NCBI GenBank assembly: GCA_009809945.1 | Contig: WTPW01001158.1 | Span: forward strand, 1-64,000 | Length of the DNA: 64,000 nucleotides | Reading direction: 5' to 3' | From: Gigaspora margarita | Lineage: Eukaryota; Glomeromycota; Glomeromycetes; Diversisporales; Gigasporaceae | Shown: piece by piece, positions 1 through 11,186 of the stretch | How the letters are laid out: each line of letters starts with the position of its first letter | Position numbering within the stretch: position 1 is the stretch's first letter | Made by a program: the position numbers and the translations under genes | Notes under the pieces: generated by a model | Told to the model about the DNA's origin: nothing | What the model saw: only the letters and a program-made list of their open reading frames with translations | Database searches by the model: none

Positions 1-439
1 TATATAGTAATTTAGTAAATAAATTTTTAAAAATTATAAAACTTTCAGAATATATACAATTTGTTATGCTAAATAATTTTATTTAAAAAAAATTGCTAGT
101 TTTTTTTATAAAATATTAAGTTTATATATTACTATATTTAGTAATTTGTGCTACTATTAAAATATATTAAAAATTAGCAAATCGCAAAAATAAAAAAAAT
201 CTAAAATAGGTTAATATACAGCTCAAGAATGAATATACTATAAAATGCCCAAACCAGATTGCATTGATAATGTCTAAACAACTGATCTCAAAGGACAAGA
301 GGAAAAGGGATTGGTTTCTTACTAGTAATAAGGAAAATAACTCAAAAAAATCTACAGAATAACCAAGAAAAGCAAAATAAAAATTGTAACAGAACATTAG
401 CAAATCTAAGGTCAAGATAACTATGCAGAACAGCTAAAG
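1..439. other. AT-rich, no gene
   Basis: A/T-rich sequence leading into the LINE remnant that follows. An open frame on the minus strand (415 to 167) is hydrophobic and low-complexity and looks like a shadow. No supported feature. Confidence 0.5.
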
Positions 440-2425
440 ATGCAACCCTGCAAAGGTTGTGCACTTGCTACAAATTCTAGTACTACTTCATGCTATAGAC
501 ATTTTAACAAAAAGGAATCATTGACATTAATTTTTGAAATTCTAAACAAAGAAAATACTAGAATCCTACCACTTAATCCAGAGCAGTATCAGTATAGTAA
601 ACAAAAAGTAGAGTTTGCCCTTTAGAATCTAGATTAGAGAGTTTATATATTGTGAACCAACTAGAGTCTGATTTTTTACATAATTATAGATTAGAAAGTA
701 GTTTAGAAAAGAAATTAAACTCCCATATTTTATATAATATTAGAAATAGCTTATCTAGTTTAGTTTTTTTATACAGACAGTTCTTTGTTGATGGATACCA
801 TATATTCCCGAAAATAAGCAACCTTTTTTTGGCCAAAAATTACACGAAAAAGCGGGAGTTGCTTATTTTCGAATTGTTGAAGTTTTTGAAAAATTGAAAA
901 ACGTACTAATAAATAGTTATCCAAATGACGTGAAATTTTTACTGTAAGCGTATTTCTGTGCCTTGAACAAGTTTACTTAATGGCACATTTGAGGTTTACT
1001 TAGTAACATTTAGACTTTTATATGTAGCAACTGAAAATACATTTTTTGAGATTTTTGAAAAAAATCAGGGGGAATAATTCAATAGTAACAGTTATCTCAG
1101 ATAGTATAGCTGCAATAGCATTTATTAACAGAAAAGAATTGTCTAATGCACTAAATAAATGGCTCAAAGAAAAAAATTACCTAATCAAATCAGAAATTGT
1201 AGATGTAAGCCATTTCAAAAAAATTAAACTAACATTAGAAAAGATTAAGGGCCATAGCAGCAATATCTGAAATAACAAGGTGGACACTCTGGCTAAACTT
1301 GCTTTACATCTTCCTTTTTTGACAAACATCCTTAAAAACTACAATTCAAAAGTACAAGTTCCCCTTTTTTGGCAAGATTGCCTTATAGAAAAACCTATAC
1401 ATTATTCACCAAAACATTAATAGTATGGCAAACAGCTTCCAGATAGAGAATTTCTAATGCACTATGGCTATTGAGCCAGATCTCAAGCAAACAAACTATG
1501 ACTGGCAAAGTTATTGGGATTTAAAGAAAAAACAAAATGGTATCTACTGTACATCACTCTTTCAAAGTAAACGTTTATCTACCCAAATCAAATGTTTTCC
1601 AAACAAACTACCAGTTCTGAATAAATTAAAAAAGTGAAAACCATTAATTTATACAAGCAACAAATGCATATGCTATAAGATGAAGGTAACAGAAATGCAA
1701 GACCACTTGGTAGATTGTACCTACTATGAATGGAGTTGGATAAATGTAACTAAAGTCACTGCTAGAGTTACATGGTAAAAACTGAGTAGTACAGACCAGT
1801 TTTTGCTCCTATTAGTGAGCTTTTACCAATTGGTAGTGGGTTTACATATGCAAGAAATCATAGAGCTATGTCAAAGTTATATAAGGGGTCTAGTACCAAA
1901 TAAACTTCTGGAACACCTCACAGTACAGCTCACTTTAGAAAACACAGCCAAGACACTCATACAGAATTTTGTCTCAATAGTAAGGAATAGTTTTTACGAA
2001 ACTATATGGAAAGAGCAGTATTGGCTTATTATGCTATGAGAGAAAGAAGAAGGAATTACTGTCAAAGAGAAAAAAAGGAAGGCTAAGGAGAAACACATAC
2101 TTAAAGAAAGGTTTAAAGGTTCTGAAAAAGAGAAGGCAAGGGTCAACAACTCCAATATAAAATCTCACAGATCTGTTTGAGAAGAGAGTTCATTATTACA
2201 TAATAAAAAAAAAGAGATTGTTGAAGAGAAAAACTGTACTGCTAATAGTTTGTGGCAATTAGCAGTTAAAAGGTATATCCAAAGTGGTAAAATTCCATTT
2301 TGGGCTGGGTCTTAGACAGATTTGACAAGACTCTCTGATTTATTTGAAAATTGGAGTGACAACTTGCAATTAGATGCTACAAAGCAACCAGTAAATATCA
2401 GGCAGGATTTTCTACTTTTGTAGCT
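440..2425 (+). pseudogene. decayed LINE ORF2, RNase H and 3' half
   Basis: Remnant of a non-LTR retrotransposon polyprotein on the plus strand. At 1046-1320 the translation reads like an RNase H domain: ISDSIAAIAFI (second catalytic Asp region), then KGHSS followed, after a stop, by NNKVDTLAKLA, the usual conserved end. An upstream FFVDG at about 784-795 fits the first RNase H acidic motif and is separated from the rest by an inserted element. Downstream, about 1666-1720 encodes a C-x-C...H-x4-C cluster typical of the C-terminal finger of such ORFs, followed by a basic/acidic charged stretch and WQLAVKRYIQSGKIPFWAGS near 2250-2310. Several in-frame stops and frameshifts show it is dead. No reverse transcriptase core is present, so it is truncated 5'. 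The family assignment rests on RNase H motifs; the exact LINE clade cannot be told. Confidence 0.7.
795..1045. mobile_element. foldback-type MITE inserted in LINE RNase H
   Basis: A segment interrupting the RNase H motifs. It starts TACCATATATTCCCG then GAAAATAAGC, close to the terminus of the palindromic element at 11607-12141. Perfect 14-bp inverted repeats (cgaaaataagcaac) lie at 809-822 and 858-871, and the right side carries the tatgtagcaact motif also found in that element. Right boundary is approximate. Confidence 0.5.
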
Positions 2426-2816
2426 TTTGTATATAGAATTAATTTACTTTTTCTGTACAAATAACACATTATCAGGCTCTGGCAATATTTGTCTAAGAAT
2501 AAAAAAAAAATCTAAATTACTAAAATCTGATAATTTTAAAAAGTATTGTATAGAATTTTATAAGCATTTTTTTTATTAAAAGATATAGATTTAATAAATT
2601 TCTATTTTTATTTTTAGCTTAATATTCTATAAATTTAGCTTTATATAAATTTTTTAAAAGTGTCCACAATATTATGGTAGGCCACTGTAATAAATTTAAT
2701 AACACTAAAGTTATTCCAATTATACCAACCCTATAATGTTACAAAATATAATAGAACAAATTATAACTTTAGTTAGCAAATTGTTATTAAATATAATTGT
2801 ATAACTAATTACTACA
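2426..2816. other. AT-rich intergenic
   Basis: A/T-rich sequence after the LINE remnant. No gene, RNA or clear repeat seen. Confidence 0.5.
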
Positions 2817-3420
2817 TATGGGCTGGTGCAAAAAGATTTGTATCTCAAAAAATTTCATAATTTGACACTAAGGAAAAATTTTTTTTTCTTGAGTATCAAA
2901 TAAAATAGGTTTTAATCTAACTTAATATATTATTTTTATTGTTTTAACATTGTTTTATTTTAATAATTAAGCATGTACAATTCACTGTATTTGAAAAAAA
3001 TACAAAATTTTTTTTTAAAAAAAAATATATTTTAAATAATTTCGCAACCAATATGAGTTCTATGAGCTTGTACTTCGCAAGTGCATTAATGTGCATATGA
3101 TAAAGATATGGTTAAAATTTGAGCAAAATTGGATCACTGGTTGTAAAGAAATTAAGCTTTAAAGTGAGAAAATTTGATTTTTTTTACTATATACCATATG
3201 TATAAATTACTATAGTAAATTACATAGTAAAAAAAAAAAGAAAAAAAGTTACTATTAATAAATTTTTTTATTTTATCAATAAAATAATCAAAATTTTTTT
3301 ATTTTTATCAATCCGGTAACCTAATAAATATATTAAATTAAAAAAATTAAAAATTAATTTGTACAAAAAATATTTTAATCAGAGCTATTTGAGGTACAAA
3401 TCTTTTTGCACCGGCCCATA
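2817..3420. mobile_element. MITE with ~30-bp TIRs (TATGGGCYGGTGC)
   Basis: Left end TATGGGCTGGTGCAAAAAG and right end its inverse (CTTTTTGCACCGGCCCATA); the match continues through about 30 bp with two mismatches (T/C each time). Flanking TA dinucleotides suggest a Tc1/mariner-type element. The interior is A/T-rich and non-coding. Confidence 0.85.
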
Positions 3421-3437
3421 ATTATATACGATTTTTA

Positions 3438-3674
3438 CAGAGCTGTCTCCAAATTTCTGGATCGGATGCATCAGATTTAGATCAGTGTTTAGCCCTAGCT
3501 GTTAGCAGGTTCTATAGCAAAATTATCAGCTGGGCATTTTTTACTTAATGAATAGTTATGATTTATTAGTAAAATTTTATGATCTTGGAGCAAAATTGAT
3601 CAATTTCAATCCAGACAACCATGATTCCAATGCAATCTGACATATCCCTGCCCAGAATTTTGGGGACCTCTCTG
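3438..3674 (+). mobile_element. TA-flanked MITE, CAGRG family copy 1
   Basis: Terminal inverted repeats of about 38 bp (CAGAGCTGTCTCCAAAT... and ...TTTTGGGGACCTCTCTG) flanked by TA. The interior shares the gggcattttttactt/aattaat and gatcttggggcaaaattgatc blocks with copies at 26734-26968 and 27597-27803 (the latter inverted). A minus-strand open frame over 3566-3841 is a by-product. Confidence 0.85.
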
Positions 3675-3676
3675 TA

Positions 3677-4509
3677 TAAGTTGATTATATACTTACTATG
3701 CTTAGGATTTCTTGATTGATTGAACATGTGACTGTAACTGGGCCTATCACATGTTTTGATCAAGTGAATAGATTCAAGACAAAAGCTGCCTTGATACTTA
3801 TGTTTCAAGTAGCTATTTATCAGAAGTTTGTGTATATGCATTCAAAATTTTTTTTATTACACAATTAAAAATAACAGCTTATTTACTTATTCATTGTGAA
3901 TTTATTTAATTTGACTACTATAAGATGTTTATACTTAATATTGTAAAGCAAAAAAAAAAATTTATGTAATCAATCAATCAAAATTACCAACCATTATAAG
4001 TGTGCCTGTTCTTAATTGTCTGATTGGATAAAAAAAGTGGGTTGACTAATAATAAATACATCATCATATATTGCAACCAGTATTTGATAGTTAAGATATA
4101 TTAGTATAATGATTTAAAGCCCACAGTATGAAAAAGTGCATATACATACTAGCACAAAATTAGCATAATAGTATGATACAATATCAGATATAGTAGGTTC
4201 CAGATAATGTGCTCTTTTCCTATCCTAATCCTATCCTTTCCTAATATTATAAAATGATGTTTGGTTATGTGATGTAATTTTTATAAAATTTGATTGGTTA
4301 TGTTAAACCAGCTAACTTTATAAGGATTATGTTCATTGTATCATACTGGATCGTATCTATGAATAATTCTGAACATTGAAATAACCAATATTTCACATCC
4401 TCAGTTGTCATCTTTAATTTTTCAAACTTGCATTTGTTATATGCACTTTGTAGATATTAAATTAACTGAAATATGGATTTTATTAATAAAATAAGTTAGT
4501 GAATCACAA
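3677..4509. other. AT-rich intergenic
   Basis: No coding or structured feature recognised beyond short homopolymers. Confidence 0.5.
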
Positions 4510-5340
4510 AATATGTATCGCTGAAATAGTAATCTTTGCTACAGAATTTTTTACAGTGACATATTATAAACTATAATAATTCCAACACAACATATTCAAC
4601 CACATATTGTGATTATTATAATAGCGAGCAAATTTTAATGAAATTTTTTTTACATTTTTCATGATACAGTAATTTCAAGGCAAATTCAAGCTTAACTGTG
4701 TATTGTGTTAAATAGGTTCGTAACAGTATTTTTTATAGTAATTCATGAAAGTTATAAAATAATTCCAGACAAGCTAACCTATTTTTTCATTGCTATCAGA
4801 ATAACCAATTCTGTAACAACAAAATGTTTACAGTAACTCATAATAGAAATTATGATAATTCTAATGCAAACCAACTTAACCGAATAGAAAATACAAGACA
4901 ATTCCAATGAAACCTACCTTAACTTTAAATAATATTGTGGTCACCAATTATTAACCAATTTTTATAACAGAATTTTTTGCAGTAATTCATGGTAGAAATC
5001 ACATGATTCTAATAGGACCCTGAGCTATATATTGATAGGTCAGTAACTAGTTTGCTTATTTTTATACAAAATTTGGCTCAAGAATGCTTATTTTTGACCA
5101 AAATTTGCAAATTTTACTATTTAAAAATGCAATGTTTGATGATTTCTACCAAAAATTTCCTTTTTGGTTTCCTCTGACCTATTTATTAATAGCTCGGGGT
5201 CCTATTCTAATACGATAATTCATACAAACTAACTTGACCTTAATTGTATGTTGTAGTTACCAAAATAATAAGGCTTTGCAACAGAATTCTTTACAAAAAA
5301 ATAATCACTTCAAAACTAACTCAAACTTAACTACATGCAT
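4510..5340. repeat. degenerate tandem array, ~100-170 bp units
   Basis: A motif of the form 'caacagaattttttacagtaattcatg' (read in two halves: caacagaattttt and acagtaattcatg), followed by 'gataattctaa' and 'aactaacttaacc', recurs at about 4540, 4720, 4815, 4970 and 5280. The units are diverged and of unequal length. The array is interrupted by the MITE at 5014-5203. Confidence 0.55.
5014..5203. mobile_element. 190-bp hAT-like MITE, AGGACCC ends, 8-bp TSD
   Basis: Exact 8-bp target duplication ATTCTAAT at 5006-5013 and 5204-5211. Ends AGGACCCTGAGCTAT and its inverse with few mismatches (ATAGCTCGGGGTCCT). The termini and the TSD length match the 2.76-kb element at 37475-40234. Confidence 0.9.
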
Positions 5341-5355
5341 TCTACTCTTGTAATA

Positions 5356-5615
5356 TATAGGCTGAGTGCAGTAGAAAAAGGGGAAATTGACAAATTTTCA
5401 AAATTTTCTTTTTTGCACAAATCAATTTTAAATAAGATTAGGATCATTTTTCACTTAAAACACAAAAGCAGTTGTATTAATAAAATTTTGCAGTATAGCA
5501 ATTTAAAGTTTGCATTTTCTTATAATCTATTATAAAACTTATAATATAAAAATTGATCTTCCAAAGATCTTTTGTTTTGTTGATTTCCCCCTTTTCTATT
5601 GCTCCTAGCCCATAT
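5356..5615. mobile_element. 260-bp MITE, TATAGGCTGAGTGCA ends
   Basis: Left end TATAGGCTGAGTGCAGTAG and right end, inverted, TATATGGGCTAGGAGCAATAG; similarity runs about 35 bp into each side. A deleted relative is at 49636-49828. Open frames 5335-5535 and 5477-5695 fall inside it and are spurious. Confidence 0.8.
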
Positions 5616-5867
5616 ATCTGATATATATAATGTAAATTATATAATAAAAGTTCAAACAATTTCGAAAAAACTTGCTTTTTTCTTTTTTTTAACAATAAAA
5701 ATTTTATAATAATACTATCAATGTGGTTTAAAATCAGATCAAATATTAATCAGCCTATGTGTAACTGATCTTGCCTAATTAGAGTAGATCGTCTAATTGA
5801 TGCACCACTATTTATAGCCTATGTTACATAAAATTTTTTAAAATTCTTTTTACTACTGTACTAACTT

Positions 5868-7379
5868 ATGGCATCGAAAATACTTACCGATATGGGCAAT
5901 GTGCCTGAATTAATGGAGAATATTCTTAATAATTTGGATAAAGAAATTTATTCTTTATACTCATGCGCACTTGTGAACTGATATTGGTACAAAATGTCAA
6001 TTCCTATTCATTGGTAAGATCCATTTTCATGCGATCAAAGGCCTTTATTCATTTCTAACTAGTTTTTCGTCTCTTAGTGAATACGAAAAAATTATTTTAA
6101 AAGAATGTAGGATAAATGAAGAATTTTCCAAAACAATATTTGATTATACAAAGTTACTAAAGGTTCTTGATCTAATTCGTTTAGATGGTCAAGTGAAAAA
6201 AAAGATCGAACTCGTGCTTGTTAATTCAAATTCACTTAGCGACTACAGATTGAAGCGTAACATAATTAATGACATAACTAATTTACTACCCAAATTATTC
6301 ATTGAAAGTGGTGCCACTCTGTATAATTTAGATTTATATTTTTTAATGCCTCTAAAATTTAAGCTAGAGATCTTTTATACTTTAGGACAAAATGAGCAAT
6401 TTCTCTTGCAACTCCAATATCTATCTTTAAGTAGAATAGAAAATGACAACATTGATACTGCTATTACATGGTTAAGAGCCATTGCAAAATATACAACAAA
6501 AAATTAGTACTTTTAATATTGCCAATGTTTATTCTAGTTATAAGCCACAAATATATCATGCTCTTATAAACGTTATTAAATCACAGGAACAACTTGAGCT
6601 GTTTGGAATAGCTGGAGCAGGATTCCTTACAGAATTTCATGGCATTATTTCAGCTTTAGATAGTCAAACAAACTCATTACAAGAAGTTATAATAGATTCT
6701 TGTGCTTTTAATGAAGAGTTCGAGGTACTGGAAAATTGTAAAAACTGAGAAACACTTCGTATTAGGCATTGTGATCAAGTACTATTGAAACTGTCAAAAA
6801 TATTAGATCATAAAATCAGCAATAAAATCAACACACTAGAGGTAACTTATTGCCAAATTGATACTATAACATTAATGTTAGAAAAGTTTGGCATATTACT
6901 ACAACGATTAAGACTTGACTTAAATAAAAATCGGGAATACACTTCATTACTAGAAGCACTTAAGTTATTCTGCCCAAACATTACCTTGACATTAGGTATA
7001 TTAAATTTTTTACACAACTCGTAGAGCTCATTAGTGATTTACAAAATCTTCAATTTCTTTCATTAAAGTGTTATACTGACGGCATACCGGATGAAGAACT
7101 GAAAAAGCTAGTTATGCAGTTTTCAGAAATATTGCCGTTAACAGTGCAATATTTTGACTTGGATAATTGTCTAGAACCATATACAGATATTTTGCTCAAT
7201 CATTACAATGTACCTTTAAAAAAGTTGTTAATTTATAACATTTATAATAAGAAAATTGCCAAAGCACTGATCAAATTCTGCATACATAACAAAACTTTGA
7301 ATTACATGGGTGTATATGAATATTTAGATTTAGATAATAATATTAAAAAGGAGATGAAAGCATATGTTGAATTGGTACT
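5868..7379 (+). pseudogene. F-box protein pseudogene, copy 1
   Basis: Paralogue of the intact F-box gene at 18341-19864, starting MASKIL and keeping the F-box core (PELMENILNNLDKEIYSLYSC). The role of the family is substrate recognition in SCF ubiquitin ligases. The frame is broken by TGA in the VSRHW motif (about 5978), TAA soon after (about 6014), a frameshift near 6060, a stop near 6508 and a TGA at about 6746. The C-terminal part follows the intact paralogue closely to ELVLFEH. The reading frame then enters the transposon at 7390. If the transposon and one target copy are removed, it continues ELVLFEHIVVHC-stop (stop at 10895-10897), matching ALVPDYYIIVDC-stop in the intact gene. The upstream flank also keeps the CACTATTTATA block (TATA-like, 5806-5816). 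It was probably already defective, or decayed after insertion. Confidence 0.9.
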
Positions 7380-7389
7380 ATTTGAACAT
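7380..7389. repeat. left 10-bp target duplication ATTTGAACAT
   Basis: Identical to 10870-10879 and immediately outside the TIR; marks insertion of the 3.48-kb transposon into an F-box coding sequence. Confidence 0.9.
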
Positions 7390-7571
7390 CATAGACAGAC
7401 ATTCGTCTGATTGGTTAATTTTTGGAGATCTATCCATAATTATCCATAATAATTAACCAATCAAATTATCATTTAATCAATTGTTCGTAATTTATACAAT
7501 TTAAATTTTTAAGTCTTTTTGAATTTTCTAAAGTGTTAATATTCACTACAAAGTATTTATTAAAAGTGAAA

Positions 7572-10057
7572 ATGCCAAAACTTACTGGACTGTATGTTAT
7601 TACAATTTGTAGAAAGGCATCAACTCAATGGAGAAGGGTATCTGAAAGTTTTCTTTCTAAAGCCCGATCTAACAATACTTTACCAAGTTATCTTCAATTA
7701 GGTGATACACTTTGCTCGAACTATTATAATGGAATCGCCGTAAACAGTTTATTTGAATTCAAACAGCATTCCGAAGAGAATAGGTTTGTTGAAACTGAAG
7801 TTAAAATTGAAAATTCTAAGACTACTTTATCCTTTTCTCAAGCAATAGCAACACTAACAAATATTTTATACGAGCGAGAGGTCAAAGAAAAAAAACTGGC
7901 GATATATTCATTTGACGAATTTAGAAAGACTATGGAACAAAAAAATATGAGATTAAAAGTTTTTTTTAAAGAGTTATATTTATCATGTAACCCATCTTCT
8001 TAAAGTGATGATTCTAAGATACGAATAAAGAAGCAGCTTTTATTTGCTTGTTACTTTCTTTGTGGAATTCATAACAAGTTTGTAAATAACATGAAGAGTG
8101 ATGTGGCAATGTATTTAGATTCTGTTGGCACATTGATTCTTCTATAGATACTCTTGCTGATTTGGGTGTGACTACAACATCTCGCACAGTTGCTCGGCAT
8201 AAAACAACCATATCTGAAGAGCATGCCAACACTGTTAATTCTACACTTGCACAATATATGGAGAATGTGATGGTTTAAATATTGACAATTATCATAGCAT
8301 CCACACAAAGCGAGTACCAAATACAACTACCACATCAGATGCTGCACATTTGGCAACAATTTTAATGAATCCAATCATGACACAACAGGCTATTTCGAAA
8401 ATAGATATTCACAATCCTCTTTTAGTTGATGCTGAGTTAATCAAAAGAAATATAGCAGATAAGTTTATGAAGCTTTATCGTTTTTCTCATAATCAGCGTT
8501 GGGGATTTCGGGTAGTTGATAATAATACTAAATTAGAAGAACTAACTATACACAATTACGATACTAGGTTAAAAGAAAAACTAAGTATGTGTTCTATGAA
8601 AGATACCATTCTTATCGATTTACAGGAAAACGATCTCCACACTATTGATGTGTATATTAAAGCTATCAACATTTTTACAAGCGTTCCATCCATAAAACTA
8701 TATCTTGAGCAGGGAAATGTTATACCTGTCATTGCTGACTGGCCTGGACAAATTCATATTCGAACAGCATTTCACGTTATTTGTTTCATGGTGAATTATC
8801 GAATATTACTAATACAATATTATCTTTTCTTCCTATCATAGGTCCTCTTCACATTTCGCTAAATAGTAGAGAATTAGTATTCCTTTAGTATCAGCCTTTT
8901 TTTCTGCTATGTACAAGTTTATTTTTGGAGAACGAAAACCCCTTGCACAAAATCCCAAGCCATGGCGTATCAATCTTTTTTTGGAGATTTCCCGTAGTGC
9001 CTGGCAAGAGATCTCTTTAGCTGTTGAAACAAAATTTGGGCCTTTGTTTAAGGATGCTGAATATCTTGCGCTTAAGGATCTTCTTGATAATACGATCCCA
9101 CTTGTGCTAGATATTTATACTGTATTTTTCCGATCTGGTGATTTCGATGCATACTTCAATCTTGTTTTTGTGTTTGGGTATTATTTCTTAAATTTCAACG
9201 TAAGAATTATACAAAGCACTACTAATGTTTCTTTTTGATATATTTTACTGGGAGTTAAACAATCATCCTATTTTAGATACGATTAAAAATAAACTACTTA
9301 AATTTTCAGATTTGACAGTTGAAATATTTCATAGCTTTTTGCGTAGAGGCACACAAAAAAGTACAGAAGGGCAACAAATAATTAAATATGGGCATTACAT
9401 AAATTAGCTACATTTGGATAGTAGCGGGTTTAGAGAAAATTTCACGCATACAACTAATTGGGCAACACAAGAGTATTTAGTACAAGATATAACGGCATTG
9501 ATTAAGAAAAGTGCTTGTTTCCTTTTACAATATTTTTCAAACATCTATTCACATTTTTTTCATACTAAATCACTAATCTTACTTTCATTACAAACAAGTT
9601 CATCTTCCAAACAAAAACGTGATGAAAATGACGAATTTATTTTATTAACTGCAATGAATATTCCAGAAGCAAAACTATGCCATCTTCCCTTGGTTTTGGT
9701 TCTTTATGTAAACCAGATTCATCTCGTTATTGTAACACATCTAACTGTTTTTCTTTTTCTGTTAATATCGGTACTATTGAAATTCTATCTTGTAGTAATA
9801 TGTATCATAAGTTCTGTTATGATAGTATTGGGTCTAAATGTTTACACTGCCTTTCATTTTTATAAAATGGCATTGACGAACATGTTCAATCTTTACTGGA
9901 AAGGTTAAGAAATCTTGACGAAGGAAAGAAAAAAAAAAGGAAAAAAGTACTTGAAGAACCAGAAAAGAATACTTGTGATGATGATGACGAAGTTGAGCCC
10001 GTGAGATATAAAACACTTGCATTAGAAGAAGCATTACAAAAATTTCAATGTCAATAA
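7572..10057 (+). pseudogene. decayed large transposon protein with C-terminal RING-like finger
   Basis: One long coding region broken by about eight stops and frameshifts; pieces are open at 7572-8003, 8004-8140 (after a TAA), about 8112-8276, 8278-8790, 8909-9190, 9225-9407, 9414-9670 and 9677-10057. Start chosen at the ATG of MPKLTGLYV; a GTG lies 13 codons upstream. The middle contains well-preserved blocks: TTTSRTVARHK, IDNYHSIHTKRVP, SHNQRWGFRVVD, VIPVIADWPGQIHIR and VEIFHSFLRRGTQKS. The C-terminus has LCKP...C-x4-C...C-x5-H-x3-C...C-x2-C, a RING/PHD-like zinc cluster (about 9700-9860), followed by a basic and then acidic tail. Being the only gene between the TIRs, it is the candidate transposase (inference). 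The Asp in IDNYH, the Asp in IADWPG and the Glu in VEIFH could form a DDE triad, but that is a guess. I believe relatives are abundant in Rhizophagus genomes but cannot check. Confidence 0.75.
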
Positions 10058-10166
10058 GTTTAGATATATATTTACACAATATAATTTGTATAATATTAAA
10101 ATTTTTAACTTTATTGTAATTTTAATCTTACAAAATAAATAAATAAATTACAAATAAATAAAAAAA

Positions 10167-10474
10167 TAAGAATGCATTAATAAAAAATAAAATGAAAAAA
10201 ATAATACACTAATAAAAAATAAAATGAAAAAATAATACATCAATTTCGCATATTGGCTTGTATAAGAATGCGACGAAATCTAAAGACCTAACGACCTAAT
10301 CTCATTTATAAAAAAAAATAAAATGAAAAAATAAGAATGCATTAATAAAAAATAAAATGAAAGAAATAATACACTAATAAAAAATAAAATGAAAAAATAA
10401 TACATAAATTTTGCATATTGGCTTATGTGTAAGAATGTGACGAAATCTAAATATCTAACAACCTAATCTCTTTA
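10167..10474. repeat. 164-bp tandem duplication
   Basis: 'ataagaatgcattaataaa' recurs at 10167 and 10331, and each unit ends in 'gcatattggctt..aagaatg.gacgaaatcta'. Roughly two units, slightly diverged, inside the 3' non-coding part of the transposon. Confidence 0.85.
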
Positions 10475-10897
10475 ACATGAAAAAAATATTAAGATCTATT
10501 ATTTTGCGCAATAATTGAATGGTAAATACAAAGTTCTTTACCAAAACTTAAAGTAGAGCATCTTGATCACCTTTTGAACCTTTTGAGTAGATAGTTTTTT
10601 TGAATTTAGTACTTATATAATGCTTATATATAATAACTGGTATATAATATATAGGAAAATTTGCTTCTAAGTAAAGTTCTTGGGGTTACTGATTATTTTT
10701 GATTATTTTTGCCTAGTGATATATAAGCGTTCTTTCAAAATGAAAAATGGCTTTTGGGTAATTTTTTATTAGTGAAATGTTACGTTCCCAAAAAGTACTT
10801 TAAAGTATATAAATAAGTTACCCGGGCAATTGATTTACATCAGCCAATCAGACGAATGTCTGTCTATGAATTTGAACATATTGTTGTTCATTGTTAA

Positions 10898-11184
10898 TTT
10901 CTATAACTTTCTGTTATCTGTGGACCAATAAAATTTTATTATTTTATGTGTACTATTGTTAATGCAATAATGTGGTTTAGCAGACCAAATTTTAAAAAAT
11001 TACAAAAATTAAAATCTAAATTAGCTGACCAAATTCTCAAATGTAGGCCAAATATTTGTAACCCATAAACATTTGGATTTTACCAGCCAGATAACATACA
11101 TAATCTACTAGTTAAAGTATTCGCACGTACGTAGGTTTTCGATTATTTGATTAAAGTAGATAGTCTGATTGGTGCAATTCCTTC
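10898..11184. other. 3' flank of F-box copy 1 and 5' flank of copy 2
   Basis: Contains ttttaccagccagata (about 11077), also found 3' of the intact F-box gene (about 20030), so the duplicated unit includes flanking DNA. At 11155-11175 the 'gtctgattggtgca' block is the F-box promoter-proximal motif of copy 2. Confidence 0.6.
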
Positions 11185-11186
11185 TA

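Larger units (their letters stand above)
7390..10869 (+). mobile_element. 3.48-kb DNA transposon, perfect 25-bp TIRs, 10-bp TSD
   Basis: Left TIR 7390-7414 (CATAGACAGACATTCG..) and right TIR 10844-10868 are perfect inverse copies over 25 bp. The direct repeat ATTTGAACAT flanks both sides. Inside lies one large decayed ORF (7572-10057, plus strand), a 164-bp tandem duplication (10167-10474) and about 370 bp of A/T-rich right end with no gene. A TSD of 9-11 bp is known for Mutator-like elements, but I do not recognise a standard MULE transposase. Each TIR contains the small palindrome CAGACATTCGTCTG. Confidence 0.93.

Noticed and set aside
3566..3841. 91-codon minus-strand ORF
   Set aside because: Falls mostly inside a TIR-bounded MITE whose other copies do not keep the frame.
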